Of a DNA stretch of 7,868 nucleotides, positions 1 to 6,044 are shown piece after piece; within the stretch, counting starts at the first letter, position 1; the number at the start of each line of letters is the position of its first letter. The notes below the pieces were generated by a model. It worked only from the letters and a program-made list of their open reading frames with translations. It did not search any database and had not been told where the DNA came from. A program made the translations under genes and the position numbers. Where the stretch lies: positions 1-7,868 of the forward strand of contig JAJYEK010000170.1 of assembly GCA_021785795.1 (NCBI GenBank), given 5' to 3'. This stretch comes from Pseudomonadota bacterium (GTDB lineage: Bacteria; Pseudomonadota; Gammaproteobacteria; Acidiferrobacterales; UBA6901).

Positions 1-656
1 AGGAATGCGATCACATTGGCGACATCCGCCGGAGAAACCCAGGAAGAAAAGTCCGCTTTCGGCATGGCATCACGGTTCTGGGGGGTGTCGAGCGTTCCAG
101 GCGCGATGCAGTTGACGGTGATACCACGTGCATTAAGTTCGGCCGCCATGCTTTCCGTGAGCCGCAACACGGCCGCTTTGGCCGCGCCGTAGGCGCCATA
201 ATTGGCTCCTCCCTGAAAGGCACTGCGACTGGCGATATTTACGATGCGTCCGCCCTGTGTTTGCAGCATGTAGGGGACTGCCGCGCGGCACGCGTTGAGT
301 GTTGTCCGGACGTTTATGTCATACAGGCAGTTCCAATCTGCGATATCGGTCTGATGAACCGGCTTGCCGCCTCGGAATCCGCCAACAGTGTTCACAAGCC
401 CGTCCAGCCGCCCGAACCGGCTGTGTACTTCCGCCATCAACGTGTTAACAGCCTTCGGATCCACCATGTCAACGCCGTCAGCGAGCCAGTGCCGTGTATC
501 GTCCTGCAAATTGCCGTATACCTCGCGCAGCCGATCGCCGGAGCGGTCAACCAAGACCATATGGCTGTCCAGCGACTGAACGCATTTCGCCACGGCGCGA
601 CCGAGATTTCCAACTGCACCGGTAATGACCACCACTTTGTTTTTCAAGCTCAGCAT
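1..656 (-). CDS. Short-chain dehydrogenase/reductase (SDR), C-terminus cut by window edge
   Basis: A classical SDR oxidoreductase of the FabG-like type, which would reduce a carbonyl or oxidise an alcohol with NAD(P)(H) in the cytosol; the substrate cannot be read from the sequence. Translating the minus strand from ATG at 656-654 gives 218 complete codons and no stop before the edge. Visible are the N-terminal Rossmann strand and glycine turn (residues 8-19), Asn115 in DIN, Ser143 in NIAS, and Tyr156-x3-Lys160. Ser143 and Tyr156 are 13 apart, the usual spacing, so the Asn-Ser-Tyr-Lys tetrad is complete. The glycine turn reads TGAVGNLG, with Asn17 where classical members usually have the middle glycine. 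Asp37-Arg38 after the second strand leave NADH versus NADPH open. The start is supported by AAGAGG at 666-671, nine bases upstream. Relatives are about 245 residues, so roughly 25 are missing. The family is sure, the substrate unknown. Confidence 0.93.
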   Translation of the reverse strand, partial: MLSLKNKVVVITGAVGNLGRAVAKCVQSLDSHMVLVDRSGDRLREVYGNLQDDTRHWLADGVDMVDPKAVNTLMAEVHSRFGRLDGLVNTVGGFRGGKPVHQTDIADWNCLYDINVRTTLNACRAAVPYMLQTQGGRIVNIASRSAFQGGANYGAYGAAKAAVLRLTESMAAELNARGITVNCIAPGTLDTPQNRDAMPKADFSSWVSPADVANVIAF

Positions 657-686
657 GCCAGCCAGCCTCTTAATTGCCGAAAGCAG

Positions 687-699
687 CCCGCTCAGCGGG
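687..699. repeat. 13-bp perfect palindrome in the SDR leader
   Basis: CCCGCT, one central C, then AGCGGG form a perfect dyad. It lies between the proposed -10 box (714-719) and the ribosome binding site (666-671) of the SDR gene, so it would be near +8 to +20 of the transcript. It could be an operator or a small leader hairpin; sequence alone does not decide. Confidence 0.5.
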
Positions 700-713
700 A
701 TTGCTTATGGCGG

Positions 714-741
714 TTTATGCGTTGCCGACGGCGCCTGTCAA
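714..741 (-). promoter_or_regulatory. Sigma70-type promoter for the SDR gene
   Basis: On the minus strand a perfect -35 TTGACA (736-741) is followed after 16 bases by CATAAA (714-719), which matches four of six -10 positions. Transcription would start near 707 and give a leader of about 50 bases that carries the palindrome at 687-699 and the ribosome binding site. Confidence 0.55.
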
Positions 742-1319
742 CTATACGAAAGACCTGCCCGCCACGTGTATGGCCAGCTCCGCTGCGGCCTGACTTGCGC
801 GGTACGTTATCGTTGCGCAACCGCTTTCCCCGGGCCAGCCGGCAATTTTTTATCATAACACACGAGATAGCGTCGACATGCAACAGCGCCTTCCAGTGAA
901 ATAAAATACTCGTGTAACAGACAGCATCCGCCTCGCATGCGTTTTGCCGCGCGTCGGACATGCTGGTGGTTCAAGGTCTGGCTGGTGTCTGGCTTTTGCC
1001 ATGGACAACGAACGCTGGGTCGGTGCTGGGGACCTTAGGGCTGGCACGCAAGTTAATGCGAATTCCATGTGGCATGGGCAACGGTTGCAGCACGCGCCAC
1101 CACGTTACCAGTCGGCATCCGCCCTAGGGAACGACTCTGGTGAAGTGCCGTCGGACGGGATCCTGTAGGTCTCGCCCATTTTACGTTCATCCGTTCAGGA
1201 TGGAGCGAGGTGGTGGCGTCGCCGCGATGGGATCAACTTTCGACCTTGCGACATACTGTCGCGCGGCGCAGCCCCGATCTGCCCAAGAGGCGCAGGCCAG
1301 GGGTGCCGCCGGTCTGGGA
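742..1319. other. Intergenic stretch with no recognised gene
   Basis: This is most of the 696-base gap between the divergent SDR and glycosylase genes. Short open frames exist on both strands (for example 692-961 minus and 1140-1346 plus), but their translations are rich in Arg, Ser and Cys, show no family motif and lack convincing ribosome binding sites. I see no tRNA, terminator or clear repeat. It may be decayed sequence or hold an unrecognised RNA. Confidence 0.5.
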
Positions 1320-1347
1320 TTGGAGCGATACCAAGATCTGGTATAAA
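1320..1347 (+). promoter_or_regulatory. Putative promoter abutting the glycosylase start codon
   Basis: TATAAA at 1342-1347 matches five of six -10 positions, and TTGGAG at 1320-1325 is a weak -35 (three of six) at 16-bp spacing. Transcription would start around 1353-1355, on or beside the ATG at 1353. This suggests a leaderless transcript unless a different promoter further upstream is used. Confidence 0.4.
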
Positions 1348-1352
1348 ATTTT

Positions 1353-1904
1353 ATGCGAAAGCTAAGTCGCGCATTTTACGCGAGGAACACTATCGTAGTT
1401 GCCCAGGAACTGCTCGGGAAATATCTCGTGCACGAGTCACGTGGGGTGCAGCGTGTCGGCAGGATCGTGGAGGTGGAGGCCTATCTCGGGCCGCATGATC
1501 TGGCGGCGCACTCCTCCAGGGGCCTGACGGAACGGACAAAGGTGATGTTTGGTCCGCCCGGACATGCCTATGTTTACATGATATACGGCATGTATTACTG
1601 CATGAATGTTGTAACCGAGCAAGTTGGTCACGCCTCCGCTGTGTTGTTGCGCGCAGTCGAGCCGGTAAAAAATATCACTGCCCGAACACAAGGCCCCGGC
1701 CTGCTGTGCAGGTCGATGCGGATCGATCGGCGTCTGAACGCTCACGATCTGGTCAGCAATACTTTTTACATTGCATCCGGCCCTTTGGTCGAGCCCTTGC
1801 GGATTGTGAAAAGGCCACGCATTGGTGTCGACTATGCGGGGATCTGGGCCAGAAGATTGTTGAGATTTTATATCCGGGACAACCCGTATGTGTCAAAGGC
1901 CTAA
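1353..1904 (+). CDS. mpg: 3-methyladenine DNA glycosylase, AAG/MPG family
   Basis: A monofunctional base-excision-repair glycosylase that removes alkylated purines such as 3-methyladenine, and hypoxanthine in many members, from DNA in the cytoplasm. The 183-residue protein has the family's usual length and covers the whole domain. Key positions align with human AAG: Glu42 in VEVEAY corresponds to catalytic Glu125, Tyr44 to Tyr127, His53 to His136, Tyr75 to the intercalating Tyr159, Asn85 to Asn169 and Arg100 to Arg182. GPG at 124-126 and the C-terminal NPYVS are also typical. The start is forced: an in-frame TAA lies at 1344-1346 and no other usable start occurs before residue 65. No Shine-Dalgarno sequence precedes the ATG; the eight bases before it are AT-rich and overlap a likely -10 box. 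Next downstream is an unrelated small gene after 99 bases. Family assignment is secure. Confidence 0.95.
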   Translation: MRKLSRAFYARNTIVVAQELLGKYLVHESRGVQRVGRIVEVEAYLGPHDLAAHSSRGLTERTKVMFGPPGHAYVYMIYGMYYCMNVVTEQVGHASAVLLRAVEPVKNITARTQGPGLLCRSMRIDRRLNAHDLVSNTFYIASGPLVEPLRIVKRPRIGVDYAGIWARRLLRFYIRDNPYVSKA

Positions 1905-2003
1905 TCGATCCCTGTCTTGCTGATCCGGATGAAACAGGTGGAACTTTCCGGTTCATTCAGGTTCGTTTGCAGAATGCACGTCAAAAAAGAGGAGTCGTAA
2001 CTG

Positions 2004-2300
2004 ATGAAACGCAATCCAAATTCGCCTAATGTGCTTGCCAAGAAGCTGGTTTGTGGCTGTGCCGCGGTATTGATCACTGTCAGCTCGCCGCTTGCGTTTG
2101 CTTCGCAGAACAGCCTCAAGCATGTTGCAAAGCGGGTCGGTCACGCAACCGGTGAGGCCGTCCATGACATCGCGCACGGAGCAAAAAAGGTCGGAAAGGA
2201 AATTGGACATGATGCCAAGAAAGTCGGAAAGGCCGTCGGTGCTGCGGCCAAGGCAGGGGGCAGGGCATTCACGCAAGCAGTCAGAGACCACAGGCACTGA
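2004..2300 (+). CDS. Small exported basic protein with 11-residue repeats
   Basis: A 98-residue protein with no enzyme motif. Residues 1-33 look like a Sec signal peptide: basic n-region ending in Lys13-Lys14, hydrophobic stretch 15-32, and an AFA cleavage site after Ala33. The mature part of about 65 residues is rich in Lys, Ala, Gly and His. Three consecutive 11-residue units fill 60-92: AKKVGKEIGHD, AKKVGKAVGAA and the looser AKAGGRAFTQA; a related unit starts at Ala42. This hendecad pattern predicts an amphipathic, positively charged helix, as in proteins that bind membranes, polyanions or other helices. I recall similar short periplasmic proteins in other Proteobacteria but know no function. 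The start is well supported by GAGGAG at 1989-1994, nine bases before the ATG. A hairpin follows 38 bases after the stop. The gene is likely real; the function is unknown. Confidence 0.82.
   Translation: MKRNPNSPNVLAKKLVCGCAAVLITVSSPLAFASQNSLKHVAKRVGHATGEAVHDIAHGAKKVGKEIGHDAKKVGKAVGAAAKAGGRAFTQAVRDHRH
2181..2279 (+). repeat. Three tandem 33-base units coding 11-residue repeats
   Basis: The units begin at 2181, 2214 and 2247. The first two share the exact 10-mer GTCGGAAAGG at 2189-2198 and 2222-2231, exactly 33 bases apart, which points to tandem duplication; the third unit has diverged. Confidence 0.7.
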
Positions 2301-2337
2301 CGCCACGCCTGTTGACTGCAGCGCGTGGAATCGGAAA

Positions 2338-2358
2338 ATCCCGGCCGCGTGCCGGGAT
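2338..2358. terminator. Hairpin terminator candidate after the small gene
   Basis: A perfect 8-bp stem, ATCCCGGC (2338-2345) with GCCGGGAT (2351-2358), closes a 5-base loop. On the plus strand it is followed only by a weak CTTT, and on the minus strand by TTTTCC. It probably ends the 2004-2300 transcript, possibly bidirectionally, but the U-tract is poor. Confidence 0.5.
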
Positions 2359-2507
2359 CCGCTTTGCCACTTGAAGGTGTTGCCGGATCGAAACGGAACA
2401 TCGCACATTTGCCCCTGGCTAATGCCGGTTAACGCTGGTGAGAGGCCTTATCGTATATGCGCGGTGGCCCAGCGAGGTTGGGGCGAGCGAGTCGCTGGCA
2501 GCCGGTG

Positions 2508-2586
2508 CGTGAGTTTCCGGCGTGACACCCAAGTCGGCCGCGGCGCTTCTCCTCCCTGCCGAGTACTGCCGATCGTGAGTTTCCGG
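2508..2586 (+). repeat. Pair of 13-bp direct repeats (CGTGAGTTTCCGG)
   Basis: The exact 13-mer occurs at 2508-2520 and 2574-2586, 66 bases apart start to start. The DNA between the copies shows no wider duplication by eye. The copies may be paired binding sites or a trace of rearrangement. Confidence 0.5.
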
Positions 2587-2792
2587 GTAGCGTCGCCACT
2601 GTCGGGCAGAATGTCATGCGTGTTGGCTGCAAGATCGCCATCCCAGCAGACCTGTGCGGCAACGAGAGAAATGACCAGCGTGTTCGCTGCCGTAGAGTCA
2701 TTGTTGAAACCAGCGTATTCATCAAGCAGCGGGTTGATGACGATGACTGACGATAAAGTTCAATACGAAAAAGTAAAACTGTAAGTCCGGGC

Positions 2793-2858
2793 TCGATTGA
2801 TCGACGTGGCGGTGCACATAAATATGTGCTTCTGTGCGGCATCGATTGCATGATCGAT
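2793..2858. repeat. Cluster of three dyad-symmetric sites
   Basis: Three inverted repeats lie within 66 bases: TCGAT-TG-ATCGA at 2793-2804, the perfect 7-bp arms GCACATA-AA-TATGTGC at 2814-2829, and ATCGAT-TGCATG-ATCGAT at 2841-2858. They are 213-278 bases upstream of asnO. Such clusters are typical of sites for dimeric regulators, but I recognise no known operator. Confidence 0.45.
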
Positions 2859-3018
2859 CGTGCCATCAGCCGCACCGCCTTCAAGCCGCTGATTGGGTAC
2901 ATCTTCTTTGTCAATGCCTTCGCGATGATTCCCCTGCTCAGGACACGGATCGTTCGCCCACCGCGCCTTCCACGCCGCCAGATGGCCCACGCCCAAGTCC
3001 GGGCAGGCATCGATTGCA
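2838..3018 (+). repeat. Pair of 13-bp direct repeats (GGCATCGATTGCA)
   Basis: Exact copies lie at 2838-2850 and 3006-3018. The left copy overlaps the dyad at 2841-2858. The right copy overlaps the proposed -35 box of asnO at 3014-3019, so a protein bound there could affect asnO transcription. Confidence 0.5.
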
Positions 3019-3041
3019 CGGACCGGGGTCCTATCTATAAT
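3014..3041 (+). promoter_or_regulatory. Sigma70-type promoter for asnO
   Basis: A perfect -10 TATAAT at 3036-3041 is preceded at 16 bp by a weak -35 TTGCAC at 3014-3019. Transcription would start near 3048, giving a leader of about 23 bases that contains the ribosome binding site GGAAG (3058-3062). A weak -35 overlapped by a repeated motif would fit an activated or regulated promoter. Confidence 0.6.
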
Positions 3042-3070
3042 GTCGGCATTTGTTTCCGGAAGACTCGGGC

Positions 3071-4855
3071 ATGTGTGGAATTTGTGGAGAAATGAAGTTT
3101 GACGGCACCGACGCGGATCTCGGGGCCGTGGCGCGTATGATGGAGGCACTCAAGCGCCGCGGTCCGGATCACGAGGGGGCACATGCCGACGGTCCCGTGG
3201 CATTTGGCCATCGGCGCCTCGCGGTCATCGACCTGTCGGAAGGTTCCGATCAGCCGATGGTCGACAGCGAGCTCAAACTTTGTTTGGTATTCAACGGAAC
3301 CATATACAATTATCGCGAGTTGCGTTCCGAACTCATAGAACTCGGATATCATTTTTTTTCTAGCGGCGACACCGAGGTGATACTCAAGGCGTACCACGCC
3401 TGGGGCGAGTGCTGTGTAGAGCGCATGAACGGCATGTTTTCGTTCGTAGTCTGGGATGCCCATAACCGCGAACTGTTGTTGGCCCGGGACCGTATGGGAA
3501 TCAAGCCGCTCTACTACACTTCGGACCGATCCCGCTTCCGTTTTGCCTCCAATACCCAGTCCCTGCTTGCGGCCGGCGGAGTCGACACTTCCGTGGATCC
3601 GGTTGCTCTACACTTTCAGTTGACGCTCCACGGCGTCGTGCCAGCGCCTCATACCATACTGCGCGGACTTCGCAAACTGGCGCCGGCCACGACCCTGAGG
3701 ATCACTGCCGACGGTCGACAGCACGAGCGCCGTTACTGGGACTTGCACGCTGTGCGTCCGCCGGTGGATCACAGCGAAGCCGAGTGGATTGCGCTCACCC
3801 GTGCGGCACTTACCCGTGCAGTGGAACGTCAGTACGAGGCGGCCGACACCCCTGTGGGCGTGCTGCTTTCCGGTGGCCTTGATTCGAGCCTGCTGGTCGG
3901 TCTTCTTGATGCCGCCGGGGCGAAGGACATACCGACCTTTTCGATCGGCTTTGAAGAGTCTGGCGGCGAGCGTGCCGACGAGTTCGAGTACTCAGATATC
4001 GTGGCGAGGCGTTTTCGAACTCGTCACCATCGCTACCTGCTGACCAACGACGAGTTGTTGCGGGCACTTCCCGATACCATTGCCGCAATGGCAGAGCCCA
4101 TGGTGAGCCAGGACGTTGCTGCATTCTACCTTCTGGCCGAGCGTGTGGCACGGGATGTGAAGGTGGTCCTCAGTGGCCAGGGAGCCGATGAGACTTTTGC
4201 CGGATATTATTGGTACCCACGCATGCAGGCCGAGTCCGGCAGCGACCTTGAGCGTTTTCGCGTGCACTACTTTGACCGCAGCCATGCCGATTTTTGTGCC
4301 GCCGTCGCACCGGATTACCGCGGTGCCGATTACAGCTCGGCGTACATCGCGGCGCGTCTGGCGGAGCCCGGTGCGCAAGTGTTTCTTGACCGGGTGCTGC
4401 GCTTGGACGTGACGACTCTGTTGGCGGACGATCCTCTTAAGCGCGTGGATAACCTTACCATGGCCTGGGGACTGGAAGCACGCGTGCCGCTCCTCGATCA
4501 CGAGCTTGTCGAGCTCGCGGCGCAGATGCCGCCAGAATTGAAGCTCCAAGACGCCGGAAAATTCCCGCTCAAAGCGGTAGCGCGCGGCCTTATCCCGGAT
4601 GCCGTGATCGACCGGCCCAAGGGATATTTTCCAATGCCGGCGCTCACGAGCCTGCGCGGTGGGTTCCTCGCCTTTATGCGCGATATTCTAAACTCCCCAG
4701 CCTGCCGCCAGCGCGGTCTGTTCGATCGTGCCTATGTGGAAAACCTGCTGGCTGCACCCGAGGCGAGATTTACGCCCATCGGAGGTGCACCGCTGCGGCA
4801 CCTGGCGTTCCTCGAATTATGGCTACAGCTTAATGTGGACCAAGTGGCAACCTGA
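3071..4855 (+). CDS. asnO: AsnO-type N-acetylglutaminylglutamine amidotransferase
   Basis: A cytosolic glutamine-dependent amidotransferase of the asparagine synthase family. AsnO amidates N-acetylglutaminylglutamine, made by Ngg, to give the osmoprotectant NAGGN. The 594-residue protein starts with Cys2, the N-terminal nucleophile of the class II glutaminase domain (about 2-220), with RGPD at 30-33, NGTIYNY at 75-81 and GDTE at 99-102; Thr77 stands where E. coli AsnB has the Glu of NGEIYN. The synthetase domain has the SGGLDS ATP pyrophosphatase loop at 267-272, SGQGADE at 368-374 and GLEARVPLLD at 467-476. DRPKGYFPMPAL from 514 is, as I remember it, typical of NAGGN amidotransferases rather than AsnB. 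The ATG at 3071, with GGAAG eight bases upstream, exposes Cys2; an in-frame TTG at 3050 would bury it. No ngg is adjacent. An ordinary asparagine synthetase is the main alternative. Confidence 0.82.
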   Translation: MCGICGEMKFDGTDADLGAVARMMEALKRRGPDHEGAHADGPVAFGHRRLAVIDLSEGSDQPMVDSELKLCLVFNGTIYNYRELRSELIELGYHFFSSGDTEVILKAYHAWGECCVERMNGMFSFVVWDAHNRELLLARDRMGIKPLYYTSDRSRFRFASNTQSLLAAGGVDTSVDPVALHFQLTLHGVVPAPHTILRGLRKLAPATTLRITADGRQHERRYWDLHAVRPPVDHSEAEWIALTRAALTRAVERQYEAADTPVGVLLSGGLDSSLLVGLLDAAGAKDIPTFSIGFEESGGERADEFEYSDIVARRFRTRHHRYLLTNDELLRALPDTIAAMAEPMVSQDVAAFYLLAERVARDVKVVLSGQGADETFAGYYWYPRMQAESGSDLERFRVHYFDRSHADFCAAVAPDYRGADYSSAYIAARLAEPGAQVFLDRVLRLDVTTLLADDPLKRVDNLTMAWGLEARVPLLDHELVELAAQMPPELKLQDAGKFPLKAVARGLIPDAVIDRPKGYFPMPALTSLRGGFLAFMRDILNSPACRQRGLFDRAYVENLLAAPEARFTPIGGAPLRHLAFLELWLQLNVDQVAT

Positions 4856-4856
4856 A

Positions 4857-4890
4857 GCGGGGCTGGATGGCGTGTGCGCCGTGACCCCGC
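4857..4890. terminator. Nested hairpin between convergent asnO and metA
   Basis: GCGGGG (4857-4862) pairs with CCCCGC (4885-4890), enclosing an inner GGCG/CGCC stem (4869-4872 with 4877-4880) on a TGTG loop. It starts two bases after the asnO stop in a 57-base convergent gap and could act for both strands. No U-tract follows, so intrinsic termination is uncertain. Confidence 0.35.
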
Positions 4891-4912
4891 CGGTGCCGCA
4901 TGTTGTCGGCGG

Positions 4913-5983
4913 CTACTCGCGCAGCCCGAGCGGATCGTCCGGATCGACCCCTTCCATGAACGGCAGCCGGCGGTCGTTGTTGGTGATCTGGTAGACCTTG
5001 CCCATCCAGTTGTTGATCACCGCTTCTCCGGTGTCGTGCCAGGTGTTGTCCAGGGTTTTGGTGATCAGTGATTCCGGCAGCTCCGGCACAGGTTCGTTGC
5101 GCTCGCGCGCTGCGGCGACATGATCCCTGTGCTCGTCCAGAATCGCCTGCGTCCTGACAGCAAAATAGTTGTCAGGAAGCGGTGGGTAGTCGTCGCGCTC
5201 GCCCTTGATGAACCGGCCCAGTTCGCGCTTGTACTCCTTGAGAAGGCTTATCGTGTCGTATTCCGGGTGGCCTTGGAAAAATACGATGCGAAACAGATCT
5301 TCACTGACAGCCAGGTGCACTCCGGGCACATCGCCCTCGGCGAGCACGTGCAGCCGCGCCGCCTCGAATTGTTCGCGGCTGACGTCGTTGAACCGCGAAT
5401 GTGGAACATCAAAGCGGGTATTCACGTCCGACACCAGCGGGTGGCGCCGGTCGACGACGCGATGTGAATAGACGCCCCAGCGCTTGAAGCCGAGCGGGCG
5501 ACGCTTCTGTCCGTAGCGGAATTGAAGCACTGCGTGAGTGGCGAGACATGAGCAGAGCGTGGACGTGACGCTTTCGTAGGCCCAGTCTATTACTTCAATG
5601 AGCGGCTTCCAGAACGGCTCACGGGAAAGGTCTGGCTGGGTTACGTTGGCCCCGGTGATGATCAGCGCATCCAGTCCGTCGCGCCTGACCTGCTCGAAAC
5701 TCTCGTAATAGCGCTCGATATGGGCAGTGCCATCCGTTCCGCGTTTGAGTTCCTTGAGCGTGAACGGGTGCATATAAAACTGGGCTATCTGGTTGCTTTC
5801 CCCGATAAGTCGAAAAAACTGGCGCTCTGTCGCCGCCAGGGCCGCATCCGGCATCATGTTGAGCAGGCCGATATGCAACTCTCGGATATCCTGGCGCAGC
5901 GCGACGTCGCGCGGCACCACATTCTCGCCTTCCTGCTTCAGGCGTTCAAAAGTGGGAAGGTCCGTGCTGGCAACAAGTGGCAT
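4913..5983 (-). CDS. metA: Homoserine O-succinyltransferase family protein (MetA)
   Basis: This enzyme would acylate the hydroxyl of homoserine in the first committed step of methionine synthesis in the cytosol. The 356-residue protein matches the MetA/HTS family throughout: LHIGLLNMMPDAAL at 36-49, TSTLCSCLATHA at 140-151 with Cys146 aligned to catalytic Cys142 of E. coli, PHSR at 194-197, GHPEYD at 238-243 with His239 and Glu241 as the other catalytic residues, and NNWMGKVYQIT at 324-334. It is about 47 residues longer than E. coli MetA (309), mostly a charged insert around 260-310 plus an acidic tail. The acyl-specificity residue Glu111 of E. coli appears aligned with Asp118; the acyl donor is therefore inferred. 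The start is backed by AGGA nine bases upstream. It lies 51 bases after the P-loop gene on the same strand. No MetJ box or SAM riboswitch was recognised. Confidence 0.92.
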   Translation of the reverse strand: MPLVASTDLPTFERLKQEGENVVPRDVALRQDIRELHIGLLNMMPDAALAATERQFFRLIGESNQIAQFYMHPFTLKELKRGTDGTAHIERYYESFEQVRRDGLDALIITGANVTQPDLSREPFWKPLIEVIDWAYESVTSTLCSCLATHAVLQFRYGQKRRPLGFKRWGVYSHRVVDRRHPLVSDVNTRFDVPHSRFNDVSREQFEAARLHVLAEGDVPGVHLAVSEDLFRIVFFQGHPEYDTISLLKEYKRELGRFIKGERDDYPPLPDNYFAVRTQAILDEHRDHVAAARERNEPVPELPESLITKTLDNTWHDTGEAVINNWMGKVYQITNNDRRLPFMEGVDPDDPLGLRE

Positions 5984-6015
5984 GACGAGTGGTCCTGGCG
6001 GGAGATGTTGCGGAT

Positions 6016-6044
6016 ATTATATTCCACGAATCTGTCAAGATTGT
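6016..6044 (-). promoter_or_regulatory. Possible internal promoter for metA
   Basis: A perfect TATAAT lies on the minus strand at 6016-6021, 32 bases before the metA start, with only a poor -35 (ACAATC, 6039-6044) at 17 bp. A perfect TTGACA at 6033-6038 overlaps the stop codon of the upstream gene but is only 11 bp from the -10, too close for normal sigma70 use. metA may be transcribed from here, from the promoter at 6910-6937, or both. Confidence 0.35.

Larger units (their letters stand above)
2359..3013. other. Intergenic stretch upstream of asnO with repeats but no convincing gene
   Basis: This is most of a 770-base gap between the small exported protein and asnO. Open frames exist on both strands (2429-3019 minus, 2092-2784 plus, 2826-3095 plus), but none has family motifs or a good ribosome binding site, and their compositions look like shadow frames. 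The plus frame at 2826-3095 contains a hydrophobic run near 2886-2940 and could be a relic of a membrane protein, but I cannot name it. The stretch holds two pairs of 13-bp direct repeats and several dyads, listed separately. Confidence 0.5.

Noticed and set aside
829..851. GC-rich segment followed by a T-run, resembling a plus-strand terminator
   Set aside because: Only a 4-bp stem forms and no plus-strand gene lies upstream.
261..899. Long plus-strand open frame of 212 codons
   Set aside because: It is antisense to the SDR gene, whose minus-strand frame has the full catalytic tetrad; the plus frame has no motif.
2092..2784. Plus-strand open frame of 230 codons after and overlapping the small exported protein
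   Set aside because: It overlaps the better-supported gene at 2004-2300 in another frame, is rich in Arg and Ser, and has no family motif or good ribosome binding site.
2429..3019. Minus-strand open frame of 196 codons upstream of asnO
   Set aside because: It would start at a GTG without a ribosome binding site, its composition is Arg/Ser/Thr-rich, and no domain is recognisable.
3050..3070. TTG start extending asnO by seven residues
   Set aside because: It would bury the catalytic Cys2 and lies only about two bases from the predicted transcription start; the ATG at 3071 has GGAAG at good spacing.
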